Notes: generated by a model from the sequence alone, not told the origin. Shown: positions 24,201-33,755, counted from the stretch's first letter. The stretch: 64,000 nt of DNA from Caballeronia catudaia (GCF_001544755.2 NZ_FCOF02000012.1:119752-183751); one strand, 5' to 3'. A program made the numbers and translations.

Positions 24201-27110
24201 GAAGAAGCGATGCAGCCGGGCGCCGCGGAAAAACGCGCGGGCGTGCCCTTGCAGCTTGCCGCTGAGGTCGCGAGCGCGCGCCGCGCGTTGCAGGGCGAGG
24301 ACGTGGTGCGTATCGTCAATGCGCGCGAGCACAACCTGAAGTCGCTCGATGTCGATATCCCGCACAACAAGTTCAACGTCGTGACGGGCGTGTCGGGCTC
24401 GGGCAAATCCACGCTCGCGTTCGACATTCTTTTCCACGAGGGCCAACGCCGTTACCTCGAATCGCTGAACGCGTATGCGCGCTCCATCGTGCAGCCTGCG
24501 GGCCGCCCCGAAGTCGATGCCGTTTATGGCATCCCGCCGACCGTCGCGATCGAGCAGCGTTTGTCGCGCGGCGGACGCAAGTCGACCGTTGCGACGACCT
24601 CGGAAGTCTGGCACTTCCTGCGGTTGCTGTACGTGAAGCTCGGCATCCAGCATTGCATCCACGACGGCACGCCGGTTCAGGCGCAAAGCTCGGAATCCAT
24701 CGCCGCGCAGATCATGCGCGATTTCAAGGGCGATCATGTCGGGCTGCTTGCGCCGCTCGTCGTGAACCGCAAGGGCGTTTATACCGATCTCGCGAAATGG
24801 GCGAAGGCGCGCGGCAACACGCATCTGCGTGTCGATGGTGAATTCCTGCCGGTGAGCCCGTGGCCGAAGCTCGATCGCTTCCGCGAGCATACGATCGAAT
24901 TGCCGGTCGCGGACCTGATCGTGTCGGCGGAAAACGAGGGCGAATTGCGCCGGCTGCTCGACGAAACGCTGGAAATCGGCAAGGGCGTGATGCATCTTTG
25001 CGCGCCGCTCGATGACCTGCACGGCTCATGGCACGACGGCGTGCGGCGCGGCAAGGAAGAAACGCGCGTGTTCTCGACCAAGCGCGCGTGCCCGGTCTGC
25101 GGCACGAGTTATCCCGAACTCGATCCGCGCATGTTCTCGTACAACAGCAAGCACGGCTGGTGCCATACGTGCGTCGGCACGGGCGTGAAGCTGACGCGCG
25201 AACAACGCGCCGCCTTCGACGACACGCTTTTCGCGCAGGACGATCGCGGACGCGAGCAGAGCATCGGCTCGGTGGATCAGGAGCCGGACGATATCGTCGA
25301 TCAGCCGTGCCCGGATTGCGAAGGCACGCGTCTGAACGATGTCGCGCGCGCGGTCACGTTTGGCAAATATCCGATCACGGAAGTGGGCCGCTGGACCGTG
25401 AGCGACACGCGCGAATGGATCGCGTCGCTGAAGCTGAAGGGCCGCGATGCGGATATCGCGCGCGATGTCGTCAGCGAAATCGAAGGGCGCCTGCAGTTCC
25501 TCGAAGAAGTCGGGCTCGGTTATCTGAGCCTGGATCGCGCCGCGCCGACGCTCTCGGGCGGCGAAGCGCAGCGCATTCGCCTTGCGGCGCAACTCGGCAG
25601 CAATCTGCAAGGCGTGTGTTATGTGCTCGATGAACCGACCATCGGCCTGCATCCGCGCGACAACCTCATCCTGCTTTCAGCGCTGAAAAAGCTGAACGAC
25701 AAGGGCAATACGCTCGTCGTCGTCGAGCATGACGAGGACACGATTCGCCGCGCGGATCACATCATCGATATCGGGCCGGGCGCGGGCAAGCGCGGCGGCA
25801 TGGTCGTAGCGCAAGGCAACGTGACCGATCTCGCGGCGCACAAGGCGTCGCTCACCGGACAGTTCCTCGCGAATCCGATCGTGCATCCGTTGCAGCCGCG
25901 TCGCGAAGTGCGCGCGGCGACGGCGAAGCGCGCCGCCGTGCCGGAACGATGGCTCACGGTCGAGGGCGCGACGCTGCATAACCTGCGCAACGTGACGGCG
26001 AGCGTGCCGCTGAATCGACTCGTCGCGATCACGGGCGTTTCGGGTTCCGGCAAGTCGACCCTCGCGCGCGACGTGCTGATGACGAATCTGCTCGATGCCG
26101 TCGGCCGGTCGGTGCTGTCATCGCCCGCGGTGAGACGCGCGCGCAAGGCCGCGCAAGCCGACGCACCCGCGACGAAATCGCGTGCCAGCGTGCTCGCGCG
26201 CGAGGCGCCGCGTCCGAAGTTCGACGTGACGCATGCGTGGCAGGGCTGTAGCGGCGTGACCGGTTTCGAGGCGATCGATCGCGTGCTCGAAGTCGATCAG
26301 ACGCCGATCGGCAAGACGCCGCGTTCGTGTCCGGCGACGTACATCGGCATGTGGGACACGATCCGCAGGCTCTTCGCCGATACGCTCGAAGCACGTGCAC
26401 GCGGTTATACGCCGTCGCGTTTCTCGTTCAATACGGGCGACGGGCGCTGTCCCGCGTGCGAGGGCCAGGGCGTTCGCACTATCGCGATGAGTTTCCTGCC
26501 CGACGTGAAGGTGCCGTGCGACGTGTGCCACGGCCAGCGCTTCAATCCGGAAACGCTGGCGGTGACGTGGCGCGGCAAGAACATCGGCGAAGTATTGACG
26601 ATGGAAATCGACGAAGCCGTCGAGTTCTTCGCGTCGATGCAGAGCATCGCGCATCCGCTGCAATTGCTGCGCGATGTCGGCCTCGGTTATCTGACGCTCG
26701 GCCAGCCGTCGCCGACGCTGTCGGGCGGTGAGGCGCAGCGCATCAAGCTCGTCACCGAGCTGTCGAAGGTGCGCGACGACATCACGCGGCGCGGGCAGAA
26801 ACCGCCGCATACGCTCTACGTGCTCGACGAGCCGACGGTCGGCCTTCACATGGCCGATGTCGCGAAGTTGATCCGCGTGCTGCATCGGCTGGTCGATGGC
26901 GGGCATAGCGTGATCGTCATCGAACATGATCTCGATGTGATCGCCGAAGCGGACTGGGTGCTCGATCTCGGGCCGGAAGGCGGCGTGAACGGCGGCACGA
27001 TCGTCGCGGCGGCGGACCCGGACACGCTCGCGACGCATCCGCGCAGCCATACGGGCGCGGCGTTGCGGCCGGTTCTGGGCAGAACGAGGGCCGCTGAAAA
27101 TGCCGCGTGA
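21297..27110 (+). CDS. uvrA: Tandem double-length UvrA excinuclease subunit (four ABC domains)
   Basis: 1,937-residue protein, about twice a normal UvrA (~940). Two UvrA-like halves are fused head to tail. Four Walker A motifs are visible: GPSGSGKSS (residues ~34-42) and three GVSGSGKST copies near 662, 1030 and 1579, each with an LSGGE signature and a D-E-P Walker B. Zn-type CxxC pairs occur in both halves (CETC, CPVC, CPTC, CPDC; then CPVC, CHTC, CPDC, CPAC, CDVC). UvrA scans DNA for lesions in nucleotide excision repair; the fused form supplies an intramolecular dimer and is known in some Burkholderiaceae. The start is uncertain: TTG 21297 just before ASNNAIRIRGARQHN is used; the frame is open further upstream but those codons lie at or before the LexA box. 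Confidence 0.9.
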   Translation: MASNNAIRIRGARQHNLKNLDLDLHTGQMTVVTGPSGSGKSSLVFDTLYAEGQRRYVETFSAYARQFLDRMDRPQVDRVDGVPPAIAIDQTNPVRSSRSTVGTMTELNDHLKLFYARAAELFDKKTSHRVRHDTPETIYAELLERTRADDPRLAITFPVELPDTASDEEVEQWLSASGYTRVQAKRHVETESGARQMLDVVADRFRLQNTERSRALEAIEGALLRGTGRVNVYVLREEAEPEIWRFSTGLHSPESDLRYADPQPALFSFNSAYGACETCRGFGRVIGVDYGLVIPDESKTLREGAVKTLQTPAWKENQDDLVKYGAKAGIRLGVPWRDLTQKERDWVIKGSPDWTGKWQNQWYGVQRFFDYLESKAYKMHIRVLLSKYRSYTTCPVCNGARLKTESLLWRLGTKEQADAVLSPSDRFMPQGVDWTRAQLEALPGLTVHDLMLMPIERIRRFFDSLTLPSTLLDEALKLLHAEVRTRLKYLCDVGLGYLTLDRQSRTLSGGEVQRINLTTALGTSLVNTLFVLDEPSIGLHPRDLNRIVEAMHRLRDAGNTLVVVEHDPSVMLAADRLIDMGPGPGERGGQIVYDGAPDDIQLTDTLTGAYLGGRKHVAHASNWNRRIVDANTPRLTLEGASDHNLQDVTVDIPLQRLVCVTGVSGSGKSTLIQDVLAPALMRHFGKATEAPGAFRALKGAEQLSDVVFVDQSPIGRTARSNPASYVGAFDEIRKLYAKAPLALQRGYSASMFSFNSGDGRCPTCGGSGFEHVEMQFLSDVYLRCPDCDGRRYRAEILEVKIERGGRELSVADVLELTVSEAVEAFASDGEVLRVLQPIVDVGLEYVKLGQPVPTLSGGEAQRLKLAGYLAETSQAKKSESRLFMFDEPTTGLHFDDIAKLMQALRRLLERGHSLIVIEHNLDVIRAADWIVDLGPEGGDGGGQVVCVGTPDDVSACEQSHTGRALIDYEEAMQPGAAEKRAGVPLQLAAEVASARRALQGEDVVRIVNAREHNLKSLDVDIPHNKFNVVTGVSGSGKSTLAFDILFHEGQRRYLESLNAYARSIVQPAGRPEVDAVYGIPPTVAIEQRLSRGGRKSTVATTSEVWHFLRLLYVKLGIQHCIHDGTPVQAQSSESIAAQIMRDFKGDHVGLLAPLVVNRKGVYTDLAKWAKARGNTHLRVDGEFLPVSPWPKLDRFREHTIELPVADLIVSAENEGELRRLLDETLEIGKGVMHLCAPLDDLHGSWHDGVRRGKEETRVFSTKRACPVCGTSYPELDPRMFSYNSKHGWCHTCVGTGVKLTREQRAAFDDTLFAQDDRGREQSIGSVDQEPDDIVDQPCPDCEGTRLNDVARAVTFGKYPITEVGRWTVSDTREWIASLKLKGRDADIARDVVSEIEGRLQFLEEVGLGYLSLDRAAPTLSGGEAQRIRLAAQLGSNLQGVCYVLDEPTIGLHPRDNLILLSALKKLNDKGNTLVVVEHDEDTIRRADHIIDIGPGAGKRGGMVVAQGNVTDLAAHKASLTGQFLANPIVHPLQPRREVRAATAKRAAVPERWLTVEGATLHNLRNVTASVPLNRLVAITGVSGSGKSTLARDVLMTNLLDAVGRSVLSSPAVRRARKAAQADAPATKSRASVLAREAPRPKFDVTHAWQGCSGVTGFEAIDRVLEVDQTPIGKTPRSCPATYIGMWDTIRRLFADTLEARARGYTPSRFSFNTGDGRCPACEGQGVRTIAMSFLPDVKVPCDVCHGQRFNPETLAVTWRGKNIGEVLTMEIDEAVEFFASMQSIAHPLQLLRDVGLGYLTLGQPSPTLSGGEAQRIKLVTELSKVRDDITRRGQKPPHTLYVLDEPTVGLHMADVAKLIRVLHRLVDGGHSVIVIEHDLDVIAEADWVLDLGPEGGVNGGTIVAAADPDTLATHPRSHTGAALRPVLGRTRAAENAA

Positions 27111-27519
27111 TCTCGATACCCTCATCGCTTCCATGGAGCCGGAGCTTCAACCGGGCGTCTACGTGTTCGCCTCGCTGCCGCACGATGCGGCCGTGAGCGG
27201 CGCGGGCATCGTCGCGACGTTTCGCGAGCGGGAAGGTATGACCGTCGTGATGGAAGAAGAGGCGGCGAAGGCGGCGAAGGTCGCGCCGCTTTTTCGCGCG
27301 GCGTGGATTACGTTGACGGTGCATTCGGACCTGAACGCGGTCGGCCTGACGGCGGCGTTCGCGCGTGCGCTCGGCGACGCGAACATCAGTTGCAACGTGA
27401 TCGCGGCGGCGTATCACGATCATATTTTCGTGCCGGTGGAGGATGCCGAACGCGCGATGGATGCGCTTCGAAGCTTGCAACGCTCTGCTGGTAAGCTTTC
27501 GCTCTTTCCAAAACCATGA
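27100..27519 (+). CDS. ACT domain-containing protein (ACT_3 type)
   Basis: 139-residue cytoplasmic protein of the small ACT-like family (Pfam ACT_3/DUF2241). Motifs are VYVFASLP near the N-terminus and ITLTVHSDLNAVGLTAAFARAL with CNVIAAAYHDHIFVP, which resemble amino-acid-binding ACT folds. Its ATG overlaps the uvrA stop by 11 bases and DUF445 starts 12 bases downstream, so all three probably share a transcript and hence the upstream SOS control. The physiological ligand is unknown. Confidence 0.82.
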   Translation: MPRDLDTLIASMEPELQPGVYVFASLPHDAAVSGAGIVATFREREGMTVVMEEEAAKAAKVAPLFRAAWITLTVHSDLNAVGLTAAFARALGDANISCNVIAAAYHDHIFVPVEDAERAMDALRSLQRSAGKLSLFPKP

Positions 27520-27530
27520 AGCGAAGATAG

Positions 27531-28817
27531 ATGGAAACGCAGGACAAAGCCGTTGCGCTGAAAAGAATGAAGTGGTTTGCGTTCGCGCTGCTGATCGCGG
27601 CCGGCGCGTTGTTCGCGCTCGCGAAAAGCCAGCACGATGCGGGCGCGTGGGCGTGGGTGTCGTCGTTTGCGGAAGCTGCGATGGTCGGTGCGCTCGCGGA
27701 CTGGTTCGCGGTCGTCGCGCTGTTTCGTCATCCGCTCGGCGTGCCGATTCCGCACACGGCGATCCTGCCTGCGAACAAGGCGCGCGTCGCGGACAACCTG
27801 GCCGTTTTCGTGCGCGATCGTTTCCTCGGCACCGATGCGCTCGTCGCGCGCGTGAACGCGTTCGATCCCGCGAGCCGTCTGTCGATGTGGCTCGCCGAGC
27901 CGAAGAACGCCGAACTGCTCGGCAAGAAGGCGGTGACGGCGGTCGGGCAGTTGCTTTCTTTCGTCGACGACGAGCGCGTCAAGAACATGCTTTACGACAC
28001 GCTGCGCCGCCGCGCCGACAAGTTCGATCTCGCGAGCGCGGCGGGCAGCGTGCTGTCCGCGTTGACATTGGACCGGCGTCATCAGTTGCTGCTCGACGAA
28101 GGCCTGAAGCAGATGGCCGCGTGGCTCGACAAGCCTGAAGTGCAGGAGATGCTTGCGGGGCGCATCGTCGCGGTGGCGGGCGAGGAGTATCCGAAGCTCA
28201 TCGGCATGCTCGGTTTCGTCGGACTGAACGCCGATGAGCTCGGCGCCAAGTTCGCGGCGGGCCTCGTGCGCGGTGCGAATCAGTGGCTGCACGACGTGAG
28301 CAGCGATCCTGAGCACGAGCGCCGCAAGGCGTTCGATGCCGCGGTGGAACGCTTCGTCGAGCGGCTCAAGACGGACGCGTCGTTCAAGGCGCGCATCGAC
28401 GAGCACAAGCGCGAATGGCTCGAGCGGCCGGAATTGCGCGGCTATGTGAACGGGCTGTGGGACGAGTTCATCGCGTGGCTCGATGCGGATATCAAGCGCG
28501 CCGATTCGGCGCTGCACACGAAAGTGACGGCGATGGCGGGGAGTTTTGCCGCGTCGCTGGGGAATGATCCGGCGTTGCGGGATTCGATCAACGAGCACAT
28601 GCGTGACGCTTTGAAGGCGCTTGCGCCGGAGTTGCGCGATGGCATCGCGAAGCATATCGCGGCGACCGTCAAGCAGTGGGATGATGCGACGCTTGTTAGG
28701 GATGTCGAGTTGAATATCGGCAGGGATTTGCAGTTTATTCGGGTGAATGGGACGCTCGTTGGGGGAGCGGTTGGGATTCTTATTCACGCTGTGACGGTTT
28801 GGATTGCTGCTGCGTAA
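27531..28817 (+). CDS. DUF445 family membrane protein
   Basis: 428-residue protein of the DUF445 (YjiN-like) family. An N-terminal helix (about residues 12-30) is followed by the family motif VGALADWFAVVALFRHPLG, which includes a second hydrophobic segment; the large middle region is alpha-helical and charged, and a C-terminal helix (VGGAVGILIHAVTVW) re-enters the membrane. The function of DUF445 is not established. The ORF is 12 bases downstream of the ACT gene and is the last gene before the palindrome at 28834-28968. Confidence 0.87.
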   Translation: METQDKAVALKRMKWFAFALLIAAGALFALAKSQHDAGAWAWVSSFAEAAMVGALADWFAVVALFRHPLGVPIPHTAILPANKARVADNLAVFVRDRFLGTDALVARVNAFDPASRLSMWLAEPKNAELLGKKAVTAVGQLLSFVDDERVKNMLYDTLRRRADKFDLASAAGSVLSALTLDRRHQLLLDEGLKQMAAWLDKPEVQEMLAGRIVAVAGEEYPKLIGMLGFVGLNADELGAKFAAGLVRGANQWLHDVSSDPEHERRKAFDAAVERFVERLKTDASFKARIDEHKREWLERPELRGYVNGLWDEFIAWLDADIKRADSALHTKVTAMAGSFAASLGNDPALRDSINEHMRDALKALAPELRDGIAKHIAATVKQWDDATLVRDVELNIGRDLQFIRVNGTLVGGAVGILIHAVTVWIAAA

Positions 28818-28833
28818 AGCTTGTTTTCGAATT

Positions 28834-28968
28834 GGTCTATTGGCGTTGCCCCTCCCCGGGGCGGGGGTAACTTTCTTTGCGTCGACCAGAGTTGGCGCTT
28901 TAGCGCTTACTCTGGTCCCGAGCAAAGAAAGTGACTGCCGCCCCGCACAGGGGCAGAGCAAATAGACC
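28834..28968. repeat. Large imperfect palindrome (~135 bp) downstream of the DUF445 gene
   Basis: Outer arms GGTCTATT (28834-28841) and AATAGACC (28961-28968) enclose further paired blocks: TGCCCCT with AGGGGCA, GGGGCGG with CCGCCCC, ACTTTCTTTGC with GCAAAGAAAGT, and ACCAGAGT with ACTCTGGT around a central GCGCTTTAGCGC. The whole lies in the 181-base gap between DUF445 and the debranching enzyme. Similar 'AAGAAAGT...GCCGCCCC' intergenic palindromes occur in Burkholderiaceae genomes, to my knowledge. It may act as a bidirectional structural or terminator element. Confidence 0.8.
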
Positions 28969-28998
28969 GACGCGAAAGCAGGTTTCCATGGAAGCCAA

Positions 28999-30921
28999 AT
29001 GACACGACTAAGCCGCCCCATCGACGCACAAGACCAGGAAGCCGAATGGCTGGAACCCGACTCCAGCGGCGGCTTCGCTTCCGGCACCGTCGGCACGATG
29101 CGCACGCGTCGCTACCACGCGCTGCTGCTCACCGCGACCCAACCGCCCGCAGGCCGCGTCGTACTGGTCAACGGCATCGAAGCCTGGCTCGACATGAACG
29201 GCGCGCGCTTCCCTCTGTCGATGCAGCGCTACGCCCCCGACGTCATCTATCCCGACACCTCCGCGAACCTGCTTTCCTTCGACACCGACCCGTGGCCGAC
29301 CTGGCGCTATCAGATCAATGACAACACGGTCGTGATCGCGGAAACGTTCGTCGCGAAAGAAACCCGCGAGACCGTGCTGCGCTGGCGCATCGAGAACGCA
29401 TCAAACAGCCTCGCGAAACTCGAAGTGCGTCCGCTCCTGTCGGGCCGCGACTACCACGCGCTGCATCACGAGAATCCGGCGTTTTCCTTCGACGCCACGC
29501 TCGAAGGCGAGCGCGTGCAATGGCAACCCTACGGCGATCTGCCCACGATCTGCGCAACATCGAACGGCGCCTACGCTCACGCGCCCGACTGGTATCGCAA
29601 CTTCTGCTACGTGCGCGAGCGCGAGCGCGGTCTCGACTTCATCGAAGACCTCGCGGCGCCCGGCGTCTTCACCTTCGACCTTTCGCACGACGAAGCGGTG
29701 TTGATCCTGCACGCGCACTCCGGTCGCGAGAAGCCGTTCGAAGAAAATGCAAAAGAACATGCAACGCATCTCGCGTCGCGGGAAACGGAGCGCCGCGCGG
29801 CGCTCGGCTCGCGGCTCGCGCGCAGCGCCGATGCGTACGTCGTCACGCGCAACGTCGGCAAAACGATCATCGCGGGCTTTCCGTGGTTCACCGACTGGGG
29901 CCGCGACACCTTCATCTCGATGCGCGGACTGCTGCTCGCGTCGGGCCGGCATCAGGAAGCGGAATCGATCCTGCTCGAATGGGCCGACACGATCTCCGAA
30001 GGCATGGTGCCGAACCGCTTCCCCGACAGCGGCGGCCTGCCCGAATACAACTCCGTCGATGCCTCGCTGTGGTTCGTCGTCGCCGTGCACGACTATCTGG
30101 CGACGGGCCACGCGCACGCCGCGACCACGAGCCGTCTGCAACGCGCCGCCGACGCGATCCTCGACGGCTATTCGCGCGGCACGCGCTTCAACATCGCCGC
30201 CGATACGGACGGCCTGCTGCGCGCGGGCGTTCCCGGCGTGCAACTGACGTGGATGGACGCGAAGGCGGGCGACTGGGTCGTCACGCCGCGTATCGGAAAG
30301 CCGGTCGAGATTCAGGCGCTGTGGATCAACGCGCTGTCCATCGCGAGCGCATGGAATCCGCGCTGGCAGGCGTTGCGAGATCAGGCGCGCGAATCGTTCA
30401 TGGCGCGTTTCGTCGATCCGGACACGCACACGCTTTTCGATGTGGTCGACGCCGATCACGCGCCCGGCAAAATCGATCACGCCATTCGGCCGAATCAGAT
30501 ATTCGCGGTCGGCGGCTTGCCGTTTCAGCTCGTCGATGGCGAGATCGCGCGCGCCGTCGTCGAACAGGTTCAAATGCAGCTTCTGACGCCGCTCGGCCTG
30601 CGCACGCTCGCGCCGTCCGACCCGGCCTACAAGGCGCACTATGCGGGCGGCCTGCTCGAACGCGACGGCGCGTATCACGAAGGCACCGTGTGGCCGTGGC
30701 TGATCGGCCCGTTCGTGGAGGCCTGGGTGCGCGTGCACGGCGCGGCCGGCGCGCGCGAGCGTTTTCTGACGCCGCTTTATGCGCATCTGGACCGCTACGG
30801 CCTCGATCACATCAGCGAAGTCGCCGACGCCGACGCGCCTTACACGCCCGGCGGCACGCCGTTCCAGGCGTGGTCGCTCGCGGAGTTGATGCGCATTGAA
30901 AAGCTGCTCGGCGGGAGTTGA
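28999..30921 (+). CDS. Amylo-alpha-1,6-glucosidase / glycogen debranching-type enzyme
   Basis: 640-residue glycosidase. The N-terminal half has the GDE_N pattern (EWLEPDSSGGFASGTVGTMRTRRYHALLL) typical of archaeal-type debranching enzymes. The C-terminal half is an (alpha/alpha)6 toroid (GDE_C) with GFPWFTDWGRDTFISMRGL near residue 292 and YHEGTVWPWLIGPF near 555, where catalytic acids lie. It hydrolyses alpha-1,6 or related glucosidic bonds in glycogen-like or capsular glucans. ATG 28999 follows the palindrome by 30 bases and no other start fits. It is followed after 84 bases by a second glycosidase. Confidence 0.87.
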   Translation: MTRLSRPIDAQDQEAEWLEPDSSGGFASGTVGTMRTRRYHALLLTATQPPAGRVVLVNGIEAWLDMNGARFPLSMQRYAPDVIYPDTSANLLSFDTDPWPTWRYQINDNTVVIAETFVAKETRETVLRWRIENASNSLAKLEVRPLLSGRDYHALHHENPAFSFDATLEGERVQWQPYGDLPTICATSNGAYAHAPDWYRNFCYVRERERGLDFIEDLAAPGVFTFDLSHDEAVLILHAHSGREKPFEENAKEHATHLASRETERRAALGSRLARSADAYVVTRNVGKTIIAGFPWFTDWGRDTFISMRGLLLASGRHQEAESILLEWADTISEGMVPNRFPDSGGLPEYNSVDASLWFVVAVHDYLATGHAHAATTSRLQRAADAILDGYSRGTRFNIAADTDGLLRAGVPGVQLTWMDAKAGDWVVTPRIGKPVEIQALWINALSIASAWNPRWQALRDQARESFMARFVDPDTHTLFDVVDADHAPGKIDHAIRPNQIFAVGGLPFQLVDGEIARAVVEQVQMQLLTPLGLRTLAPSDPAYKAHYAGGLLERDGAYHEGTVWPWLIGPFVEAWVRVHGAAGARERFLTPLYAHLDRYGLDHISEVADADAPYTPGGTPFQAWSLAELMRIEKLLGGS

Positions 30922-31005
30922 GCGCGCGGCGCGCGTGCCGGCATCAAACGCGCTAAATTACGAGTCTTGCCCGCCGGCCCGCATGCCGCCAACGAGGAGA
31001 GCCTC

Positions 31006-33744
31006 ATGCCGAAATCGCGCCCCGTCAATCAGCTCGACACCGTCGAAGGCTCGCGGCTGCATTCGAAGGAATGCTCGCGCTGGCAGCGTTGGGGACCGTA
31101 TCTGAGCGAGCGCCAATGGGGCACGGTGCGCGAGGATTACAGCGAATTCGGCACGGCGTGGGAATACCTTCCGCACGATCATGCGCGCAGCCGCGCGTAT
31201 CGATGGGGCGAGGACGGTCTCGCCGGTTTCGGCGACGACAAGCTCAACTGGTGCGTCTCGCTCGCGCTCTGGAACGGCTGCGACCCGATCATCAAGGAGC
31301 GGCTCTTCGGTCTGACGAACCAGGAAGGCAATCACGGCGAAGACGTCAAGGAACTCTACTTCTACATCGACGGAACGCCGACGCATTCCTACATGCGCAT
31401 GCTCTACAAGTATCCGCATGCGGCCTTCCCCTACGCCGATCTCGTCGATGAAAACGCGCGCCGCGGCGCCGACATGCCCGAGTACGAAGTGCTCGACACC
31501 GGCGTGTTCGACGACGAGCGCTACTTCGACGTGCAGGTGGAATACGCGAAGCACACCGCCGACGACATCCTGATGCGCGTGACGATCGAGAATCGCGGCA
31601 ACGTCGCCGCACCGATCGACGTGCTGCCGCAGATCTGGGCGCGCAACACGTGGTCGTGGAAGGCGGCGCCGGTCAAGCCGTCGCTTAAGATCGAGACCGT
31701 TGCGGGCGAAGGCACGTATGTGCTCGCGCAACAGGCCAGCCACGAGCCGATGGTCGTCACCGCTTGGTCGCCGGATGGCGCGAACATCGAATGGCTGTTC
31801 TGCGAAAACGAGACCAACGTGCGGCGGCTCTTTCGCATGGAAGGCGCGGGACCGTTCAAGGACGGCTTCAACGATTACCTCCTGAATCACGACGAAAACG
31901 CGATCCGCCGCGACGCCGGCACGCGCGCGGCGGCGCACGCGCATCTCGAACTCAAGGCGCACGGCAAGGCCGTGGTGTACCTGCGCTGGCGGCCGGAATC
32001 CGCGCCGGACGCCGTGCCGCTCGATGCCGATGCGCTCTTCGCGCGCCGGCTCGCGGAAGCGGACGAGTTCTACGGCGCGCTGCAACACGACATCGCCGAT
32101 GCCGATCAGCGGCTCGTCCAGCGACAGGCGCTCGCGGGCATGCTGTGGTCGAAGCAGTACTACCAGTTCGACGTCACGCGCTGGCTCGACGGCGACCCGC
32201 TTCAGCCGAAGCCACCGAAGCAGCGGCGCTTCGGGCGCAACGCGGACTGGCGGCATCTGTGCAACGCGGACATCGTATCGATGCCGGACAAGTGGGAGTA
32301 TCCGTGGTACGCGTCGTGGGATCTCGCGTTCCATGCGGCCGCGTTCGCGCTGATCGATCCCGAGTTCGCGAAGCGGCAGTTGCTATTGCTCGTGAAGGAC
32401 CGCTATCAGCATCCGAATGGTCAGTTGCCCGCGTACGAGTGGGCGTTCAGCGATGCGAACCCGCCGGTGCACGCATGGGCGACGTGGCGCGTCTACGAGA
32501 TCGATCGCGCTATCACCGGCCGTGGCGATCGCGATTTTCTGGAGCTCGTGTTCCACAAGCTGCTGCTGAATTTTTCGTGGTGGGTGAACCGCAAGGACGC
32601 CGATGGCAAGAACATCTTTCAGGGCGGCTTTCTCGGGCTGGACAACGTCGGCATCTTCGATCGCTCGTCGCCGCTGCCCACGGGCGGCCACATCGATCAG
32701 GCCGACGGCACCGCATGGATGGCCGCGTATGCGCTCGACCTGATGCGCATCGCGTTGGAACTGGCGTATGCGAACAAGGTGTTCGTCGATATCGCGGTGA
32801 AGTTCTTCGAGCACTTCCTGTATATCGCGGAAGCGGTGAGCTGCGAGGACAACTGCGACACGGGACTCTGGGACAGCGAGGACGAATTCTTCTACGACAA
32901 GCTGCGCCTGCCGGACGGCTCCAACGTGCCGATGCGCATCCGCTCGATCGTCGGACTCATTCCGCTCTTCGCCGTGCATGTGCTGGAAACGAAGGTGTAC
33001 CGTTCGCTGCCCGAATTGCGCGAGCGTCTGCACTGGTTCCTGGAGCATCGCACCGATCTCGCGCGCCTCGTGTCGCGCTGGAACGTGCAAGGGCAGGGCA
33101 ACAGCGTCCTGTTGTCGCTGTTGCGCGGGCATCGCATGAAGGCGCTTCTGAAGCGCATGCTCGACGAAACCGAATTTCTCTCCGATCACGGCGTGCGCGC
33201 GCTCTCGCGCGTGCATCTCGATAACCCGTTCGTCTTCTATCACAACAGCGAAAGCTTCAGCATCCGTTATCTGCCGGCCGAATCGGACTCGCGCGTGTTC
33301 GGCGGCAATTCGAACTGGCGCGGCCCGGTGTGGATGCCGGTCAACTATCTGCTGATCGAATCGATTCACGAGTTTCATCGCTATTACGGCGATGATTTCC
33401 GCGTCGAGTACCCGACGGGCTCAGGACAGAAGTTCTCGCTCGCGCAGATCGCCGACGAACTCGCGCGCCGCGTGACGACGCTCTTTCTGCTCGACAAGAA
33501 CGGCGAGCGGCCCGTGATGGCCGCGTACCCGCTGCTGCAGGCCGATCCGCGCTCGCGCGATCTCGTGCTCTTTCACGAGTACTTCCACGGCGACAACGGG
33601 CGCGGCGTGGGCGCGTCGCATCAGACCGGCTGGAGCGGACTGGTCGCGCTGCTGCTGCAACCGCATGCGACGGGGCCCTCGGGCGTGGTGCCGCTCGCCG
33701 GCGAAGCCGATGCGGACATTCAGGAGTTCGCAGGAGCGAAATAG
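31006..33744 (+). CDS. GH63-type glucosidase (MGH1-like)
   Basis: 912-residue glycoside hydrolase of the GH63/MGH1-like family (mannosyl-oligosaccharide glucosidase fold). The N-terminal ~400 residues are a beta-rich domain, and the (alpha/alpha)6 catalytic part starts near residue 425 with [17 protein letters not shown] and the matching [16 protein letters not shown] motif; catalytic acids are expected in these and in the later [11 protein letters not shown] region. ATG 31006 is chosen because GAGGAGA lies 6 bases upstream; the frame starting at 30967 lacks a site. Bacterial relatives cleave glucosylglycerate or alpha-glucosides; the substrate here is unknown. Pairs with the debranching enzyme upstream. 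Confidence 0.87.
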   Translation: MPKSRPVNQLDTVEGSRLHSKECSRWQRWGPYLSERQWGTVREDYSEFGTAWEYLPHDHARSRAYRWGEDGLAGFGDDKLNWCVSLALWNGCDPIIKERLFGLTNQEGNHGEDVKELYFYIDGTPTHSYMRMLYKYPHAAFPYADLVDENARRGADMPEYEVLDTGVFDDERYFDVQVEYAKHTADDILMRVTIENRGNVAAPIDVLPQIWARNTWSWKAAPVKPSLKIETVAGEGTYVLAQQASHEPMVVTAWSPDGANIEWLFCENETNVRRLFRMEGAGPFKDGFNDYLLNHDENAIRRDAGTRAAAHAHLELKAHGKAVVYLRWRPESAPDAVPLDADALFARRLAEADEFYGALQHDIADADQRLVQRQALAGMLWSKQYYQFDVTRWLDGDPLQPKPPKQRRFGRNADWRHLCNADIVSMPDKWEYPWYASWDLAFHAAAFALIDPEFAKRQLLLLVKDRYQHPNGQLPAYEWAFSDANPPVHAWATWRVYEIDRAITGRGDRDFLELVFHKLLLNFSWWVNRKDADGKNIFQGGFLGLDNVGIFDRSSPLPTGGHIDQADGTAWMAAYALDLMRIALELAYANKVFVDIAVKFFEHFLYIAEAVSCEDNCDTGLWDSEDEFFYDKLRLPDGSNVPMRIRSIVGLIPLFAVHVLETKVYRSLPELRERLHWFLEHRTDLARLVSRWNVQGQGNSVLLSLLRGHRMKALLKRMLDETEFLSDHGVRALSRVHLDNPFVFYHNSESFSIRYLPAESDSRVFGGNSNWRGPVWMPVNYLLIESIHEFHRYYGDDFRVEYPTGSGQKFSLAQIADELARRVTTLFLLDKNGERPVMAAYPLLQADPRSRDLVLFHEYFHGDNGRGVGASHQTGWSGLVALLLQPHATGPSGVVPLAGEADADIQEFAGAK

Positions 33745-33755
33745 CGGGCAGTGCA

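Noticed and set aside
22806..25022. 738-codon minus-strand frame
   Set aside because: Antisense shadow of uvrA; high-GC codon bias of the real gene keeps the opposite frame open.
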